Source of the DNA: Streptomyces griseorubiginosus
GTDB taxonomy: Bacteria > Actinomycetota > Actinomycetes > Streptomycetales > Streptomycetaceae
Assembly (NCBI RefSeq): GCF_017614965.1
Contig: NZ_WVUG01000019.1
Location: forward strand, 1 to 56,814
Reading direction: 5' to 3'
Length of the DNA stretch: 56,814 nucleotides
Below are positions 14,910 through 24,693 of this stretch, in pieces. A program made the translations under genes and the position numbers. The first letter of the stretch is position 1. Every line of letters starts with the position of its first letter. Under the pieces are notes generated by a model. It was not told the origin of the DNA. It did not search any database and worked only from the letters and a program-made list of their open reading frames with translations.

Positions 14910-15381
14910 CGGACGCCCGCATACGGTCGATCGTGCGCAGCACCTCGGCGCGGTTCTTGGCGCTCTTGATCCAGGTGGGAAGCCGCGCGACCAGCGTCAT
15001 CTTCCTTCCGGTGTCGTCCCAGGGCGGTCGTTCCCGCAGGTCGGCGGCGACGAACCGCCGGATGAGGTCGAGGTGTTCGAGGTTGTACGCCCACAGCTCA
15101 CCGTGCCTGGTGCCGGCCCGCAGCCACAGCGGCGGCCGGTGGCAGGCTCGGCTCGCGCGCGCCGCCGGGCAGGCGGGGCCGGTGTCGATCCGGCTCAGAC
15201 CACAGGACCGGCAGACCAGACGCCGCTCCGGGTACCTCACCCCACGGGCGTCGGGCGTGCGGCCCGGCCGCCGCTCGAAGTGGGCGACGCGGTCGCAGCG
15301 CGGGCAGCGGACGAGCAGCGACGCGCTGAAGTCGTACACCGTGCTGCGCGAGTCGCGGAACCGAACGGGTGAAGCGGACAT
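14896..15381 (-). CDS. conserved uncharacterised zinc-ribbon protein
   Basis: A 161-aa protein with two CxxC knuckles (VRCPRCDRVAHF and LVCRSCGLSR) forming a likely zinc ribbon in the N-terminal third, and a conserved C-terminal part: GELWAYNLEHLDLIRRFVAA and LPTWIKSAKNRAEVLRTIDR. I recognise the pattern as a widespread conserved family of unknown function. The start MSASPVRFRDSRST at 15381 is favoured over an upstream in-frame one because the family begins close to FRDSRS. It sits between cobK and cobF on the cobF strand, 112 nt downstream of the cobF stop. Confidence 0.7.
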   Translation of the reverse strand: MSASPVRFRDSRSTVYDFSASLLVRCPRCDRVAHFERRPGRTPDARGVRYPERRLVCRSCGLSRIDTGPACPAARASRACHRPPLWLRAGTRHGELWAYNLEHLDLIRRFVAADLRERPPWDDTGRKMTLVARLPTWIKSAKNRAEVLRTIDRMRASVTTG

Positions 15382-15493
15382 GCGCCGAGTATGACCACCG
15401 CCGCGTCCGCGCGGCACATGGTTTTCCGGTGCCGCCGGGCGCCCGGCGGCGGGCGGCGGTGTCCGACGTCAAACTCAGCTCCTGCTGCCCCGC

Positions 15494-16270
15494 CTAACGC
15501 TTCCCGGGATGTCTGCGCAACAGATACGTGTCCATGATCCAGCCCTTGCGCTCCCGGGCCTCGGCGCGCAGCCGCTCGATGCGCGGTGCGGCCTCGGCGA
15601 TCGGGCCGGAGGCCAGGATCTCGTCGGGGGTGCCTATGTAGGCGCCCCAGTAGATGTCGATGTCCTGGTCCGCGTATTGCCGGAAGGTCTGATGGGCGTC
15701 CAGCATCACCACCACGTCGTCCACCCCCTCCGGGAAACCCTCGGCGAGCCGCCGCCCCGTGGTGATCTGGACGGGCCGGGCGACCCGGTTGAGCCCGGTC
15801 CGGTGCCGGGCGACCAGCGCCGAGACGCTGCTGATGCCGGGCACGACGTCGAACGCGAAATCGACCGCGCCCCGCTCCAGCACCTCCTCGAGGATCCCGA
15901 TCGTGCTGTCGTACAGCGCGGGATCCCCCCACACGAGGAACGCCCCCGTCTCCTCCTCGCCCAGCTCCTCGGCGATCAGCCGCTCGTAGATGCCGGCCCG
16001 GGCGCTGCGCCAGTCGCCGACGGCGGGGGAGTAGGCCGCGCCGCCCGCCGTACGGTCCCGGTCCGGGTCCCGCGCCTCGACCACCCGGTACGACGTCCCG
16101 TCCGGCAGGTGCGCCTCCAGCATGTCCCGGCGCAGCCGCGTCAGGTCGCTCTTCACCTCGCCCTTGTCCAGGACGAAGAACACGTCCGTGTCACGCAGCG
16201 CCCGGACCGCCTGCAGGGTCAGCTGGTCGGGGTCGCCCGCGCCGATACCGATGACATGAATCTTTCGCAC
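15494..16270 (-). CDS. cobF: precorrin-6A synthase (deacetylating)
   Basis: A 258-aa tetrapyrrole methylase: the N-terminus MRKIHVIGIGAGDPDQLTLQ contains the GxGxGDPxxLT SAM-binding motif, FLVWGDPALYDSTIGI is motif 2, and VVPGISSVSALVARH motif 3. CobF methylates C1 of precorrin-5 and releases acetate (deacetylating) in the aerobic cobalamin route. The GTG at 16270 is chosen because the family starts at this point; longer in-frame extension reads into low-complexity sequence. With cobK nearby the assignment to the cobalamin pathway is firm. Confidence 0.92.
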   Translation of the reverse strand: MRKIHVIGIGAGDPDQLTLQAVRALRDTDVFFVLDKGEVKSDLTRLRRDMLEAHLPDGTSYRVVEARDPDRDRTAGGAAYSPAVGDWRSARAGIYERLIAEELGEEETGAFLVWGDPALYDSTIGILEEVLERGAVDFAFDVVPGISSVSALVARHRTGLNRVARPVQITTGRRLAEGFPEGVDDVVVMLDAHQTFRQYADQDIDIYWGAYIGTPDEILASGPIAEAAPRIERLRAEARERKGWIMDTYLLRRHPGKR

Positions 16271-16374
16271 GCCCCGAGTCTGCCGCACACCACTGACAAC
16301 GGGGACACCGCCTCCGCCCCGTGACCAGGAGATACGACGCCCTGCCACGGGCCGGCTCCGAGGCCGGGGCGGTT

Positions 16375-16605
16375 TTTCGCGGGTCGTCTCCTGGATCCGG
16401 GGTTGGCTGTTCTCGGGTCAGCCGTGAAGCCGGGGCCGGTCGTTCCCGGGGCATCCCCGAGGTCGGGACCGGTCGTTCCCGGGGCATCCGCGAGGTCGGG
16501 GCTGGTCGTTCCCGGGGCATCCCCGAGGTCGGGACCGGTCGTTCCCGGGGCAGCCGCGAAGCGGAGGTCGGCCGTTCGCGGGTCAGCCGCGGAGCCGGGG
16601 TGATC
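16375..16605 (+). repeat. 33-bp tandem repeat array between cobF and the DUF309 gene
   Basis: Units of 33 bp beginning CGTTCCCGGGGCATCC (or close variants) start at 16408, 16441, 16474, 16507, 16540 and 16573, with a diverged copy before them. Those at 16441 and 16507 are identical. On the minus strand the array would encode an 11-residue MPRERPVPTSG-like repeat, but the DUF309 frame stops at 16583 before most of it. The whole 16271-16582 interval is otherwise empty. Confidence 0.92.
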
Positions 16606-17071
16606 GCGCCGCCGCGTCGATGACCTCGCCGCCCTGCTCGACGGCCTCCGCCAGCTCCCGGGCCCAGTCCGCCAGAGACGCCAGATCCATCCCGTACGGC
16701 ACCGGCTGCCCCGCGACCGCCGCCCACTCCTCCACGGCCTCGGCGCCGCGCCGCAGCAGCCGAGGACCGCCCGTGAGGTTGCCCCGGGCGGAGTGGGTGA
16801 GCCCGACGGCGAGCTGCGCGAGCCCCCGCCACAGCTGCCGTTCCTCCTGAGGCCCCGACTTCCAGGCGTCCTCGAACACCTCGTGCGCGTGGAACGGCTT
16901 CCCCGCGTCCAGTAGCTCCTGCGCCTCGGCGACGGTCTGCGACGGAGTCCGTACGACCCCCTCCGGCTGTCGCTCCACCCCGGCCGCGCCGTACGGCAGG
17001 GGCCGCCCCAGCCCGTCCCGCGGCCGGGCGTTGCGGGCCCGGCCCTCCCCGTCCCGGTCCCGTCCCGTCAT
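16583..17071 (-). CDS. DUF309 family protein
   Basis: A 162-aa protein with the DUF309 core: AQELLDAGKPFHAHEVFEDAWK near residues 45-66, EERQLWRGLAQLAVGLTHSARGN, and GAEAVEEWA. The HxxHExxExxW pattern is the family hallmark; function unknown. ATG 17071 (MTGRDRDGEG) is preferred; ATG 17101 would add ten residues. The C-terminus ends in the last unit of the 33-bp array, so its final residues (SPRLRG) may be repeat-derived. Confidence 0.8.
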   Translation of the reverse strand: MTGRDRDGEGRARNARPRDGLGRPLPYGAAGVERQPEGVVRTPSQTVAEAQELLDAGKPFHAHEVFEDAWKSGPQEERQLWRGLAQLAVGLTHSARGNLTGGPRLLRRGAEAVEEWAAVAGQPVPYGMDLASLADWARELAEAVEQGGEVIDAAARSPRLRG

Positions 17072-17202
17072 CGACCGCCCTGCGGATGCGCTGCTGCCCA
17101 TACGCCGATTGTGCCGCGCCCCCACGGCCCGCTTCGGGGCCGCCCCCGTCGTGGGGTAAAGTGCTGTTCGCGTGATCACGCGGTTCACCGCGCGGCACGC
17201 AC

Positions 17203-18705
<1,503 letters not shown>

Positions 18706-19036
18706 GAGGATCGCCTCCCGGAGGCGGAGGAAGGGCCGACACCTTCAGCCTCGTGCGACCGCATGCGACCACTCCGCCCGGCATGCCTGCAATGACCAGC
18801 ACGTTTCCCTTGTCTGCGCGCCAAGGGCGGCGGCTCGGAACGATGGAGTGACCCGCACTCGGGTACCCGCAGATCTTTCATCCGCTTGGCGGTGCGATCA
18901 GGAAAAATGGCCGCGGCCTGTGATCAGCTGCGGCGGCACCCGACTCGGATGATCAATCTGGAGCCTGCTGACATGGTCATGGGCTCCGGACACCAACGCT
19001 ATCGTGGACGTACGGCGCGGTGGAGAGGAAGCGGCC
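18706..19036. other. island intergenic region
   Basis: 331 bp between the integrase start and the antitoxin gene. I find no excisionase-like ORF on either strand and no tRNA. Composition is less GC-rich than the flanks (for example CTTTCATCCGC and GGAAAAATGG near 18880-18905). It should contain the integrase and toxin-antitoxin promoters; GAGAGGAAG just before 19037 is the antitoxin ribosome site. Confidence 0.5.
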
Positions 19037-19255
19037 ATGACCTCGGCGTACGACTACAGGGAACTTCACGAGCTCATCGATCGCCTGGAGCCCGAGCAGG
19101 CGGAGGAGCTGCGTCGTCACGCTCTGCGTCTGGTGAAACCCGCGTCCAGTCGGTTCCGGATACTGCGGAGTTTCGATGGCCCGGCGACCGATCTCGGCGC
19201 CCGGGCGAAGGACATCGCGCGGGCGGAGATCGGCGAGGACGATGCTGATCGTTGA
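19037..19255 (+). CDS. putative VapB-type antitoxin
   Basis: A 72-aa acidic protein, MTSAYDYRELHELIDRLEPE..., with a helical N-terminus (EQAEELRRHALRLV) and an extended C-terminal tail ending in EIGEDDADR. It overlaps the PIN-domain gene by 14 nt, the standard antitoxin-toxin arrangement. It is not a clear member of a named antitoxin family; the call rests on position, size and charge. A good GAGAGGAAG site precedes it. Confidence 0.65.
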   Translation: MTSAYDYRELHELIDRLEPEQAEELRRHALRLVKPASSRFRILRSFDGPATDLGARAKDIARAEIGEDDADR

Positions 19256-19652
19256 CACCGGACCGCTTGTCGCCTTCCTCAACCGCAACGACCCCGATCA
19301 CGAGGAGTGCGTCGAGCTGCTGGAGTCATACGACGGCGACCTGCTGGTCACTCCGTATGTGCTGACCGAATGCTGTTATCTGGTCGGGAAGTATCTGGGT
19401 GCCGAGGCCGAAGTCAACCTGGTGGAGTCCGTGGTCGGCGGTGATCTCGTACAGGTGTTTCCCGATGCGCGGGACATGGCCCGGATCGCTGAGCTGATGC
19501 ACCGCTACCGTGGATTCCCCCTGGGCGTGGCGGACGCTTCAGTGGTTGCGGTCGCCGAACGGCTGAAGCTGACGGATGTCGCGACGCTCGACCACCGGCA
19601 TTTCCGGGCGCTCGTGCCCGAGCACGTTCCTGCGTTCACACTGCTTCCCTGA
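19242..19652 (+). CDS. PIN-domain ribonuclease toxin, VapC-like
   Basis: A 136-aa PIN protein with four acidic active-site positions: Asp in MLIVDTGPLVAFLN, Glu in VLTECCYLV, Asp in GVADASVVAVAE and Asp in VATLDHRHF. VapC toxins cleave tRNA or rRNA when the antitoxin is lost. The start overlaps the antitoxin gene end. On a small island such a pair would stabilise the element; that is inference from context. Confidence 0.85.
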   Translation: MLIVDTGPLVAFLNRNDPDHEECVELLESYDGDLLVTPYVLTECCYLVGKYLGAEAEVNLVESVVGGDLVQVFPDARDMARIAELMHRYRGFPLGVADASVVAVAERLKLTDVATLDHRHFRALVPEHVPAFTLLP

Positions 19653-19696
19653 GGAGTTCTGCCCGGGCTTCCTCGACCCCGCGGCAGTTGGGGGCG

Positions 19697-20827
19697 TTAC
19701 CGGAGACCGTGGCCGTCGAGGCGGTGGATGAGCCCGGGGCGGCGCTGGTAGTCGTCGCGCAGGCGGGTCAGGCGCCGGTCGAAGTCGGCGTCCCGTCCGG
19801 TGTGGGCGTAGGCGTCGCGCAGTTCCGCGAGGAGAGCGACGGCCTGGTCGTAGGCAGTGCTCTTCTTGGTGGCGATGTGCGCCTCGATCCGCTGCCAGGC
19901 GGACTCGGCCTCGCGTGCGAGGGCGGTCAGGTGCCGGGCGCGGGCTTCGGCTCGTTCGTGTTCGGCGTGCTGTCGGCGTTCGGTGCGCAGGGTGTGGGCG
20001 GCGTCCAGAAGGCGGGCGGCGGACCGGCGCCCGGGGATCGCGGTGGGGGCGGTGGTGCCGCGCAGGCGGTGCAGGAGTTCGGTGCGCAGCTGCGGTTCGG
20101 GGCCGAGGGCGAGCCGCAGGAGCAGGGCGTCTTTCTCCTTCTCCGGGAGGGCGGCGATCAGTGGCGCGAGTTCCTTCTTCGTGGGTTTGGCCGACTTCCT
20201 CGGGCTCGGTGGGCTGGCCTGGGCCGCGGCCGCGAGCAGATCGGCGTCCACACGCAGGAAGTCCGCGAGTGCCCTTTGCGGGGCGGTCAATTCGCCGAGG
20301 CCAGCCGGGACGGGTGGTTCGGGGCAGGACAAGTACTCCTCTTCGTCGTCGTCCTCGAGTTCCCAGGCGGCGAGCGCGGAGAGCCAGGCGAGGTAGAGGG
20401 GTCGCAGGTCGCCGGTGGCGAGTTCGTCGCGTACGCCGATGAGGGCGGCCAGTGAGTCGTCGGCGCCCTCGATCCAGTCGCCCCCTTCGTCCTCGCTGGT
20501 GAGGTCGAGCAGGAGGTGGGTGCGGGTCGTCCAGGCGTCGATGTGGTGGTCGAGGCAGTACGGCTTCACCGTGGGCAGGGCCAGGGTCTGCTTGGGCAGG
20601 CGGAGCATCAGGCGGTGGGTGCCCCAGTTGGTGACGTACAGGTGGGCGTCGAAGTAGCGCTCGACCATGCGGCGCGGATTGGCGCTGAGGTCACCCCAGT
20701 TGTAGGTGTTGGTGAAGCTGGTGGCGGTGATCCGGGCCCGGCTGGAGACGGCCCGCAACTGGTCCTGCTCCTCGCGGTTGAGCGGCCGGTCGAGGGCCTG
20801 GAACTCGTAGTACTGGTACTCACTCAC
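19697..20827 (-). CDS. conserved hypothetical protein with N-terminal SEYQYYEF motif
   Basis: A 376-aa soluble protein starting MSEYQYYEFQALDRPLNREE, with NTYNWGDLSANPRRMVERYFDAHLYVTNWGTHRLMLRLP in the N-terminal 90 residues, a Lys/Pro linker near residue 210 (PSPRKSAKPTKKE), and a long alpha-helical charged C-terminus (ERRQHAEHERAEARARHLTALAREAE). I recall this N-terminal pattern from many actinobacterial proteins without assigned function. The GTG at 20827 is the only start that keeps the motif at the N-terminus. It is island cargo and the longest intact gene of the element. Confidence 0.75.
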   Translation of the reverse strand: MSEYQYYEFQALDRPLNREEQDQLRAVSSRARITATSFTNTYNWGDLSANPRRMVERYFDAHLYVTNWGTHRLMLRLPKQTLALPTVKPYCLDHHIDAWTTRTHLLLDLTSEDEGGDWIEGADDSLAALIGVRDELATGDLRPLYLAWLSALAAWELEDDDEEEYLSCPEPPVPAGLGELTAPQRALADFLRVDADLLAAAAQASPPSPRKSAKPTKKELAPLIAALPEKEKDALLLRLALGPEPQLRTELLHRLRGTTAPTAIPGRRSAARLLDAAHTLRTERRQHAEHERAEARARHLTALAREAESAWQRIEAHIATKKSTAYDQAVALLAELRDAYAHTGRDADFDRRLTRLRDDYQRRPGLIHRLDGHGLR

Positions 20828-20918
20828 ACCGCGGACCCTAGCGCCGCCGCTGGTGGGTGGGCTCGGACGGATAGCGGGCAAGGCGGCGGGAGCTGACCGG
20901 ACGTCATACTCAAGCGCC

Positions 20919-21317
20919 CTAGGGTGAGCCGAAGCGGGCGATTCCGGGGAGGCGTGGACCATGGGCGGCAATGTGGATCGAGCGGGCCATGACTCCGGCG
21001 CGTAGGCGCCGTCTTCGCATGCCCTCCAGCGACTGCTTCCACACCTTGGCACACGCTCGGGCGACGACCTTCGGATCACGCGCCGCGCCTCCGGCCAGCT
21101 CGGCCGCATCGAGCCCGTCCGCCGCAAGACGCTCCCGTGGATCCTGCAGATGGCTCCGCAACGGCGCCAGATACGCCCCGCGCATCACCCCGCCCGACCG
21201 GTCTCGCGGGAGGCGCTCATCGAGGGTGTCCCAGTCGCCGCCGCACCCCACCACGCACACCACGGCGACCCACACAACCCAGTACGACCACCCGCCCGAC
21301 GGCGCCGGACGAGCCAC
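20919..21317 (-). CDS. possible small membrane-anchored hypothetical protein
   Basis: An ORF of 132 codons with one hydrophobic stretch, WSYWVVWVAVVCVVGCGG, then a helical stretch (QDPRERLAADGLDAAELAGG, KVWKQSLEGMRRRRLRAG). The GTG start has GGAG too close to be convincing; an ATG at 21185 would give an 88-aa soluble form. The rest of the 20828-21472 interval shows no other credible gene. Low confidence. Confidence 0.3.
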   Translation of the reverse strand: MARPAPSGGWSYWVVWVAVVCVVGCGGDWDTLDERLPRDRSGGVMRGAYLAPLRSHLQDPRERLAADGLDAAELAGGAARDPKVVARACAKVWKQSLEGMRRRRLRAGVMARSIHIAAHGPRLPGIARFGSP

Positions 21318-21472
21318 GGCTCCGGGCCTAACGTCGGCGGCCAACGCCTGGAAGGGGACCTGTCTGCCGTGCTCACCAGCGCATGTCGCACCGGAGACGA
21401 TGGCGCTCGCAGCGCGCCATGGGGGCCCCTGGTCGAGCACAGCCGAGAACTTGGGGTAGTAGCCTCGCGGGC

Positions 21473-22177
21473 ATGACCGAGGCATGGACCGACCACGGGC
21501 TGAAGGCACTCCGCCTCGCGTGTCACACCGCCGACGGCCCGTCCCTGCTCGCCCTGCTGCATATGCATGACCCCGCCGGCGTGCTGCAACAGTGTGGGGA
21601 CGCACTCACCGCAGCCGTTTCCCGGGCCGTGCCCGGCGCTCAGGAGACAGCGACCGCGTGTGCCACCACCCTGCGCGAACGGCGCTGGCCCGGCGACGAG
21701 GTCCTCGCCCGGCAACTCGACACGGCGGGCGGCGGTGCCGACTGCGTGCTGCGGCCGCTGTCGGTCGACCTGGAGGAACTCTCCGGTCTGCTCGAAGGCG
21801 ACCCGGCCTGGGGCGGTGGCCGCATCCACCTGGACACCGCCGAGTGCCGACCCGCCCTCGCGGACACTGAGGAGTCGTGGGACGAGGAGGAACCGGAAGA
21901 CACCGAGCGGTGGCTGCATGTGCCGTGCGAGGGGGCGCGGGATGCCTACCGCGACATGGAGGACTTCATCGCCACCCTCGACGACCAGGACCTCGTCCGC
22001 TACCTCGGCATCGCGATCCAGGGCCCAGGGGCGTTCCGCCGCTTCAAGGACATGCTGGCCACGTCACCGGCGCAGCTGCAGCGGTACTGGCTGTTCTCCG
22101 CGGAACGGCAGTACGGCCGGGCCCGGGCCTGGCTCGCCGATCAGGGCTACCGGCCGGCGCCGCCGACCGGCCACTGA
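21473..22177 (+). CDS. UPF0158 family protein
   Basis: A 234-aa protein whose C-terminal half matches UPF0158: WLHVPCEGARDAYRDMEDFI, LGIAIQGPGAFRRFKDMLAT and a final RARAWLADQGYRP. The N-terminal half (LRLACHTADGPSLLALLHMH) is variable. Function unknown; proteins of this family are cytoplasmic. Lies on the island between two minus-strand genes and converges with the CcbP-like gene 11 nt away. Confidence 0.75.
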   Translation: MTEAWTDHGLKALRLACHTADGPSLLALLHMHDPAGVLQQCGDALTAAVSRAVPGAQETATACATTLRERRWPGDEVLARQLDTAGGGADCVLRPLSVDLEELSGLLEGDPAWGGGRIHLDTAECRPALADTEESWDEEEPEDTERWLHVPCEGARDAYRDMEDFIATLDDQDLVRYLGIAIQGPGAFRRFKDMLATSPAQLQRYWLFSAERQYGRARAWLADQGYRPAPPTGH

Positions 22178-22188
22178 CCCGGGCGTCC

Positions 22189-22503
22189 TTACGGTCCCCA
22201 GTGCCGGTAGGCCTCGATCCACTCGGCCCCCTCGGGTGCCGGATCCGGCAACAGAAGGTCGAGAATGCCGATCGCCTGCCGGTGCCTGCCTCGCGTGCAG
22301 ACCGCCACGATCTGGCTCCCGGGCAGCAGGTCCACCTTCTTCACGGTGACCTCGACCCCGAGAACGACCGTCTTGAACGGGACGACCAGATGCTCTGCGA
22401 GCATCGTGTAGAGGCCGGTGAGCTGCTCCTCGTCGTCGTAGGCGTCCACGGTGGCCTGCTCGACCAGCGCATCGAGGTCCGCGTCACTCAGCTGTCCGTC
22501 CAC
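22189..22503 (-). CDS. small acidic protein, CcbP (calcium-binding)-like
   Basis: A 104-aa protein: EQATVDAYDDEEQLTGLYTM, PFKTVVLGVEVTVKKVDL, IVAVCTRGRHRQAIGILDL and EWIEAYRHW. This arrangement resembles the CcbP family, known as a Ca2+-binding protein in cyanobacteria and found as an uncharacterised protein in many bacteria. Calcium binding is therefore only a family-based suggestion. Short with normal family length. Confidence 0.6.
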   Translation of the reverse strand: MDGQLSDADLDALVEQATVDAYDDEEQLTGLYTMLAEHLVVPFKTVVLGVEVTVKKVDLLPGSQIVAVCTRGRHRQAIGILDLLLPDPAPEGAEWIEAYRHWGP

Positions 22504-23074
22504 AGGAACACGGTACCGACGGAGCGCGCAGCTCCCCTCGCTCGGTCAACCACCGGCCGCTCCACCCTGAGCCACGACGGTCGTTTCTCCCGCCCCAAGG
22601 GCCAGCTTGCTGCCTGACAGGGCGTACCGACTCCCCAGCACCCACCGCGGATTGGCGCAGAGCGGGCCGCCGACTGCACGGGCTGATGAGGCACAGGTTC
22701 TCCGCTCGCGGTGGGTACCGAAAGCTGCCGGGCCCCATGGCCCTTGAGTAGGAGACCAGCCATGCTTCGGTACACCTGATAATCCATCAGTTCTTTGCGA
22801 GCGCGTGTGGGGGAGCGGCGCCAGGCCGCAATGAAGCAATCGGCCACGGACGCTCAGAGCACAAGGGCCGTTCCAGTCCGCTGACTTGCCTGCTCTCGGC
22901 TGAGGCGTGACGACGGAAGCGTTCGCCGTGGCTCTCATCGACCAGGGGAAGAGGTTCTGGAGGCGGCGAGGCTGCTTGGCGGGGGTCTGAAAACACAGAC
23001 TCCTTAACTCGGCCGAGTACGCTGAACACTGACCTCGAAGAACGACCTGTCGCACGCCGCTCGGCGACCACCCA
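22504..23074. other. right end of the island, no convincing gene
   Basis: About 570 bp. ORFs exist on the minus strand (for example one starting MADCFIAAWRRSPTRARKEL at 22847) but have no recognisable domain and poor codon bias. Two palindromes stand out: CTGAT-AATCC-ATCAG at 22776-22790 and ACTCGGCCGAGT at 23007-23018, 57 bp from attR; the second could be a recombinase arm or excisionase site. Probably decayed element sequence. The 23124-23375 interval beyond attR holds only the terminator. Confidence 0.5.
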
Positions 23075-23123
23075 ACTGGGGGTCAAGGGGTCGCAGGTTC
23101 AAATCCTGTCGTCCCGACCAGCT
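23075..23123 (+). repeat. attR: 49-bp duplicate of the tRNA-Pro 3' half
   Basis: Identical to 17234-17282; contains the 3' anticodon arm, T-arm and acceptor strand with CCA but no 5' half, so it is not a functional tRNA gene. It marks the right end of the island. Confidence 0.95.
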
Positions 23124-23137
23124 CTTACGCGGGTCGG

Positions 23138-23170
23138 AGGCCGTTTCCTCACCATGAGGAAGCGGCCTTC
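23138..23170 (+). terminator. terminator downstream of attR
   Basis: GGCCGTTTCCTC pairs with GAGGAAGCGGCC around the loop ACCAT (one T:G mismatch), followed by TTCTTC. It was probably the native tRNA-Pro terminator before the island inserted; a related but weaker hairpin follows attL. Confidence 0.75.
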
Positions 23171-23375
23171 TTCATGCCGCCGCTCACCCCCTCATGTCAC
23201 ATTCCCGGGCCCCGCCGCGTCTGTCTGGTGCAGGACCCCGTCCTCTGGCTTCCGTGCGGTATCCGCGGGACGCTTTGGTCATGAGCGGTGTGGCTCAGGG
23301 CTCCGGCGCGCGCCGGGCGGGTGAGGAGGCCGCGGCATGATCATGTGGAGTTCACGTTTCCGTCGGGGGTACACC

Positions 23376-23717
23376 ATGGACGCACGTGAGGAGGCCGCTC
23401 GTGGCCTGGGCGACATCGAGACCTTTCTGTACCGCGAGGCTCATGTGGGAGCGGCGCAGCGGCGCGTGGCGGACTTCACCGCACGGACCGAGGGGCTGAC
23501 GCCGGAGCAGAAGCGCGACATCGAGCGGTGGTATCTCGCCGAGCAGACGTACGTCGCCCGCATGGTCACCGATCACATCGCCGAGCGTGTCCAGGCGGTG
23601 GAGGCGCAGCACCACGTCCGGATCCGGCAGTGGCTGCGTGGCACCCTCATCGCGATGGTCCTCATCACCGTGGCCATGATCGCCTGCGTGGCGGTGGTAC
23701 TGGCGTCGCGGGGCTGA
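23376..23717 (+). CDS. small C-terminal membrane-anchored protein
   Basis: A 113-aa protein: a charged helical domain (REEAARGLGDIETFLYREAH, LTPEQKRDIERWYLAEQTYVARMVTDHI) then one C-terminal membrane span LIAMVLITVAMIACVAVVLA. I recognise the pattern as a conserved Streptomyces hypothetical. No enzyme motif is visible. ATG 23376 (MDAREEAARG) with a GGGGG site is preferred over an upstream ATG at 23337. Confidence 0.7.
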   Translation: MDAREEAARGLGDIETFLYREAHVGAAQRRVADFTARTEGLTPEQKRDIERWYLAEQTYVARMVTDHIAERVQAVEAQHHVRIRQWLRGTLIAMVLITVAMIACVAVVLASRG

Positions 23718-23863
23718 GCGGACCACGACCTTCGCCGGGCCCGGGGACGCCGGTTCGCCCCAGGGCCCCGGTCGACCGGAGACCCTCCCGCAACCTGACT
23801 CTGTCATTGACAGCCAGCTTCGGCCCGGGCTAGCTTCGTTGAACAGAGCCAGAGGGAGGCGAC

Positions 23864-24643
23864 GTGACTCCAGACCGCTGCGTCCGGACGGGCGGCCCAC
23901 CCGTCACGAAGTCCACCGGCGCCATCCGGGTCGACCGAACCGGGGCGCTGGTCAGGATCACCATCGACCGCCCCGAGGCGGGCAACGCCCTGACGCTGGC
24001 GATGTACCGGGCCCTGGCCGACGCCGTCGCCGAGGCGGACGCCGACCCCGGCGTACGCGTCGTCGTCCTGACCGGCGCCGGCGAGGACTTCTGCTGCGGC
24101 AGCGACCTCGACGACCTCGCCGCCGACCAGGAGACGGCGCTCGGCCTGCGCTCACCGCTCGTCGAGTTCCACAAGGCCGTCCTGCGCAGCGACACCGTCC
24201 TCGTCGCCGCCGTGGACGGGGCCGTCGTAGGAAGCGCCGCCACGGCCCTGCTCCACTTCGACCTCGTCTACGCCACGCGCCGCAGCCACCTGAAGTACCC
24301 GTTCGTCGCCCAGGGTCTGGTCCCGGACGGCGCCGGCACCCTGCTGCTCCCACAGCGCCTCGGCCCCCAGCGCGCCGCCCAACTCCTGCTGCTGGGCGAG
24401 CGCGTGTCCGCCGCGCAGGCGGCCCGGCTCGGCCTGGTCACGGAGGTCGTGGAGGACCGAGAGCACCTGCACACGCGCGTGGCGGAGCAGCTGACCACCC
24501 TCCTCGCCGCCCCGGCGGCGTCCCTGAGGGCGACACGGGCGCTGCTGCGGCCCGCCGACAGGGACGCGGTGCTGCAGATGGCGGCGGAGGGGGCGACGTC
24601 GGCGCGGCTGTTCGCGAGCGTGGCCCGTGATGGGCGCGCCTAG
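23864..24643 (+). CDS. enoyl-CoA hydratase/isomerase family protein
   Basis: A 259-aa crotonase-fold protein: NALTLAMYRALADAV, VVVLTGAGEDFCCGSDLDDL (CoA-binding oxyanion segment), VDGAVVGSAATALLHFDLVYA and GLVPDGAGTLLLPQRLG. Neither of the two hydratase Glu positions is acidic; an Asp in LVPDG sits where Eci2-type isomerases have Glu. An isomerase or another crotonase activity is therefore more likely than hydration. GTG 23864 has AGAGGGAGG upstream. The convergent TetR gene may regulate it, but sites were not traced. Confidence 0.82.
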   Translation: MTPDRCVRTGGPPVTKSTGAIRVDRTGALVRITIDRPEAGNALTLAMYRALADAVAEADADPGVRVVVLTGAGEDFCCGSDLDDLAADQETALGLRSPLVEFHKAVLRSDTVLVAAVDGAVVGSAATALLHFDLVYATRRSHLKYPFVAQGLVPDGAGTLLLPQRLGPQRAAQLLLLGERVSAAQAARLGLVTEVVEDREHLHTRVAEQLTTLLAAPAASLRATRALLRPADRDAVLQMAAEGATSARLFASVARDGRA

Positions 24644-24693
24644 GGTGACCTGACGCGACCTGACCTGACTCGCCCAGCCCAACCCAGCCCTGC

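Noticed and set aside
22488..22847. Minus-strand ORF starting MADCFIAAWRRS at the island's right end
   Set aside because: Overlaps the CcbP-like gene start, lacks a recognisable domain and a ribosome site; left as part of a decayed region.
23075..23120. Second tRNA-Pro gene
   Set aside because: Only the 3' half is present; no 5' acceptor strand or D-arm, so it is the attR fragment.
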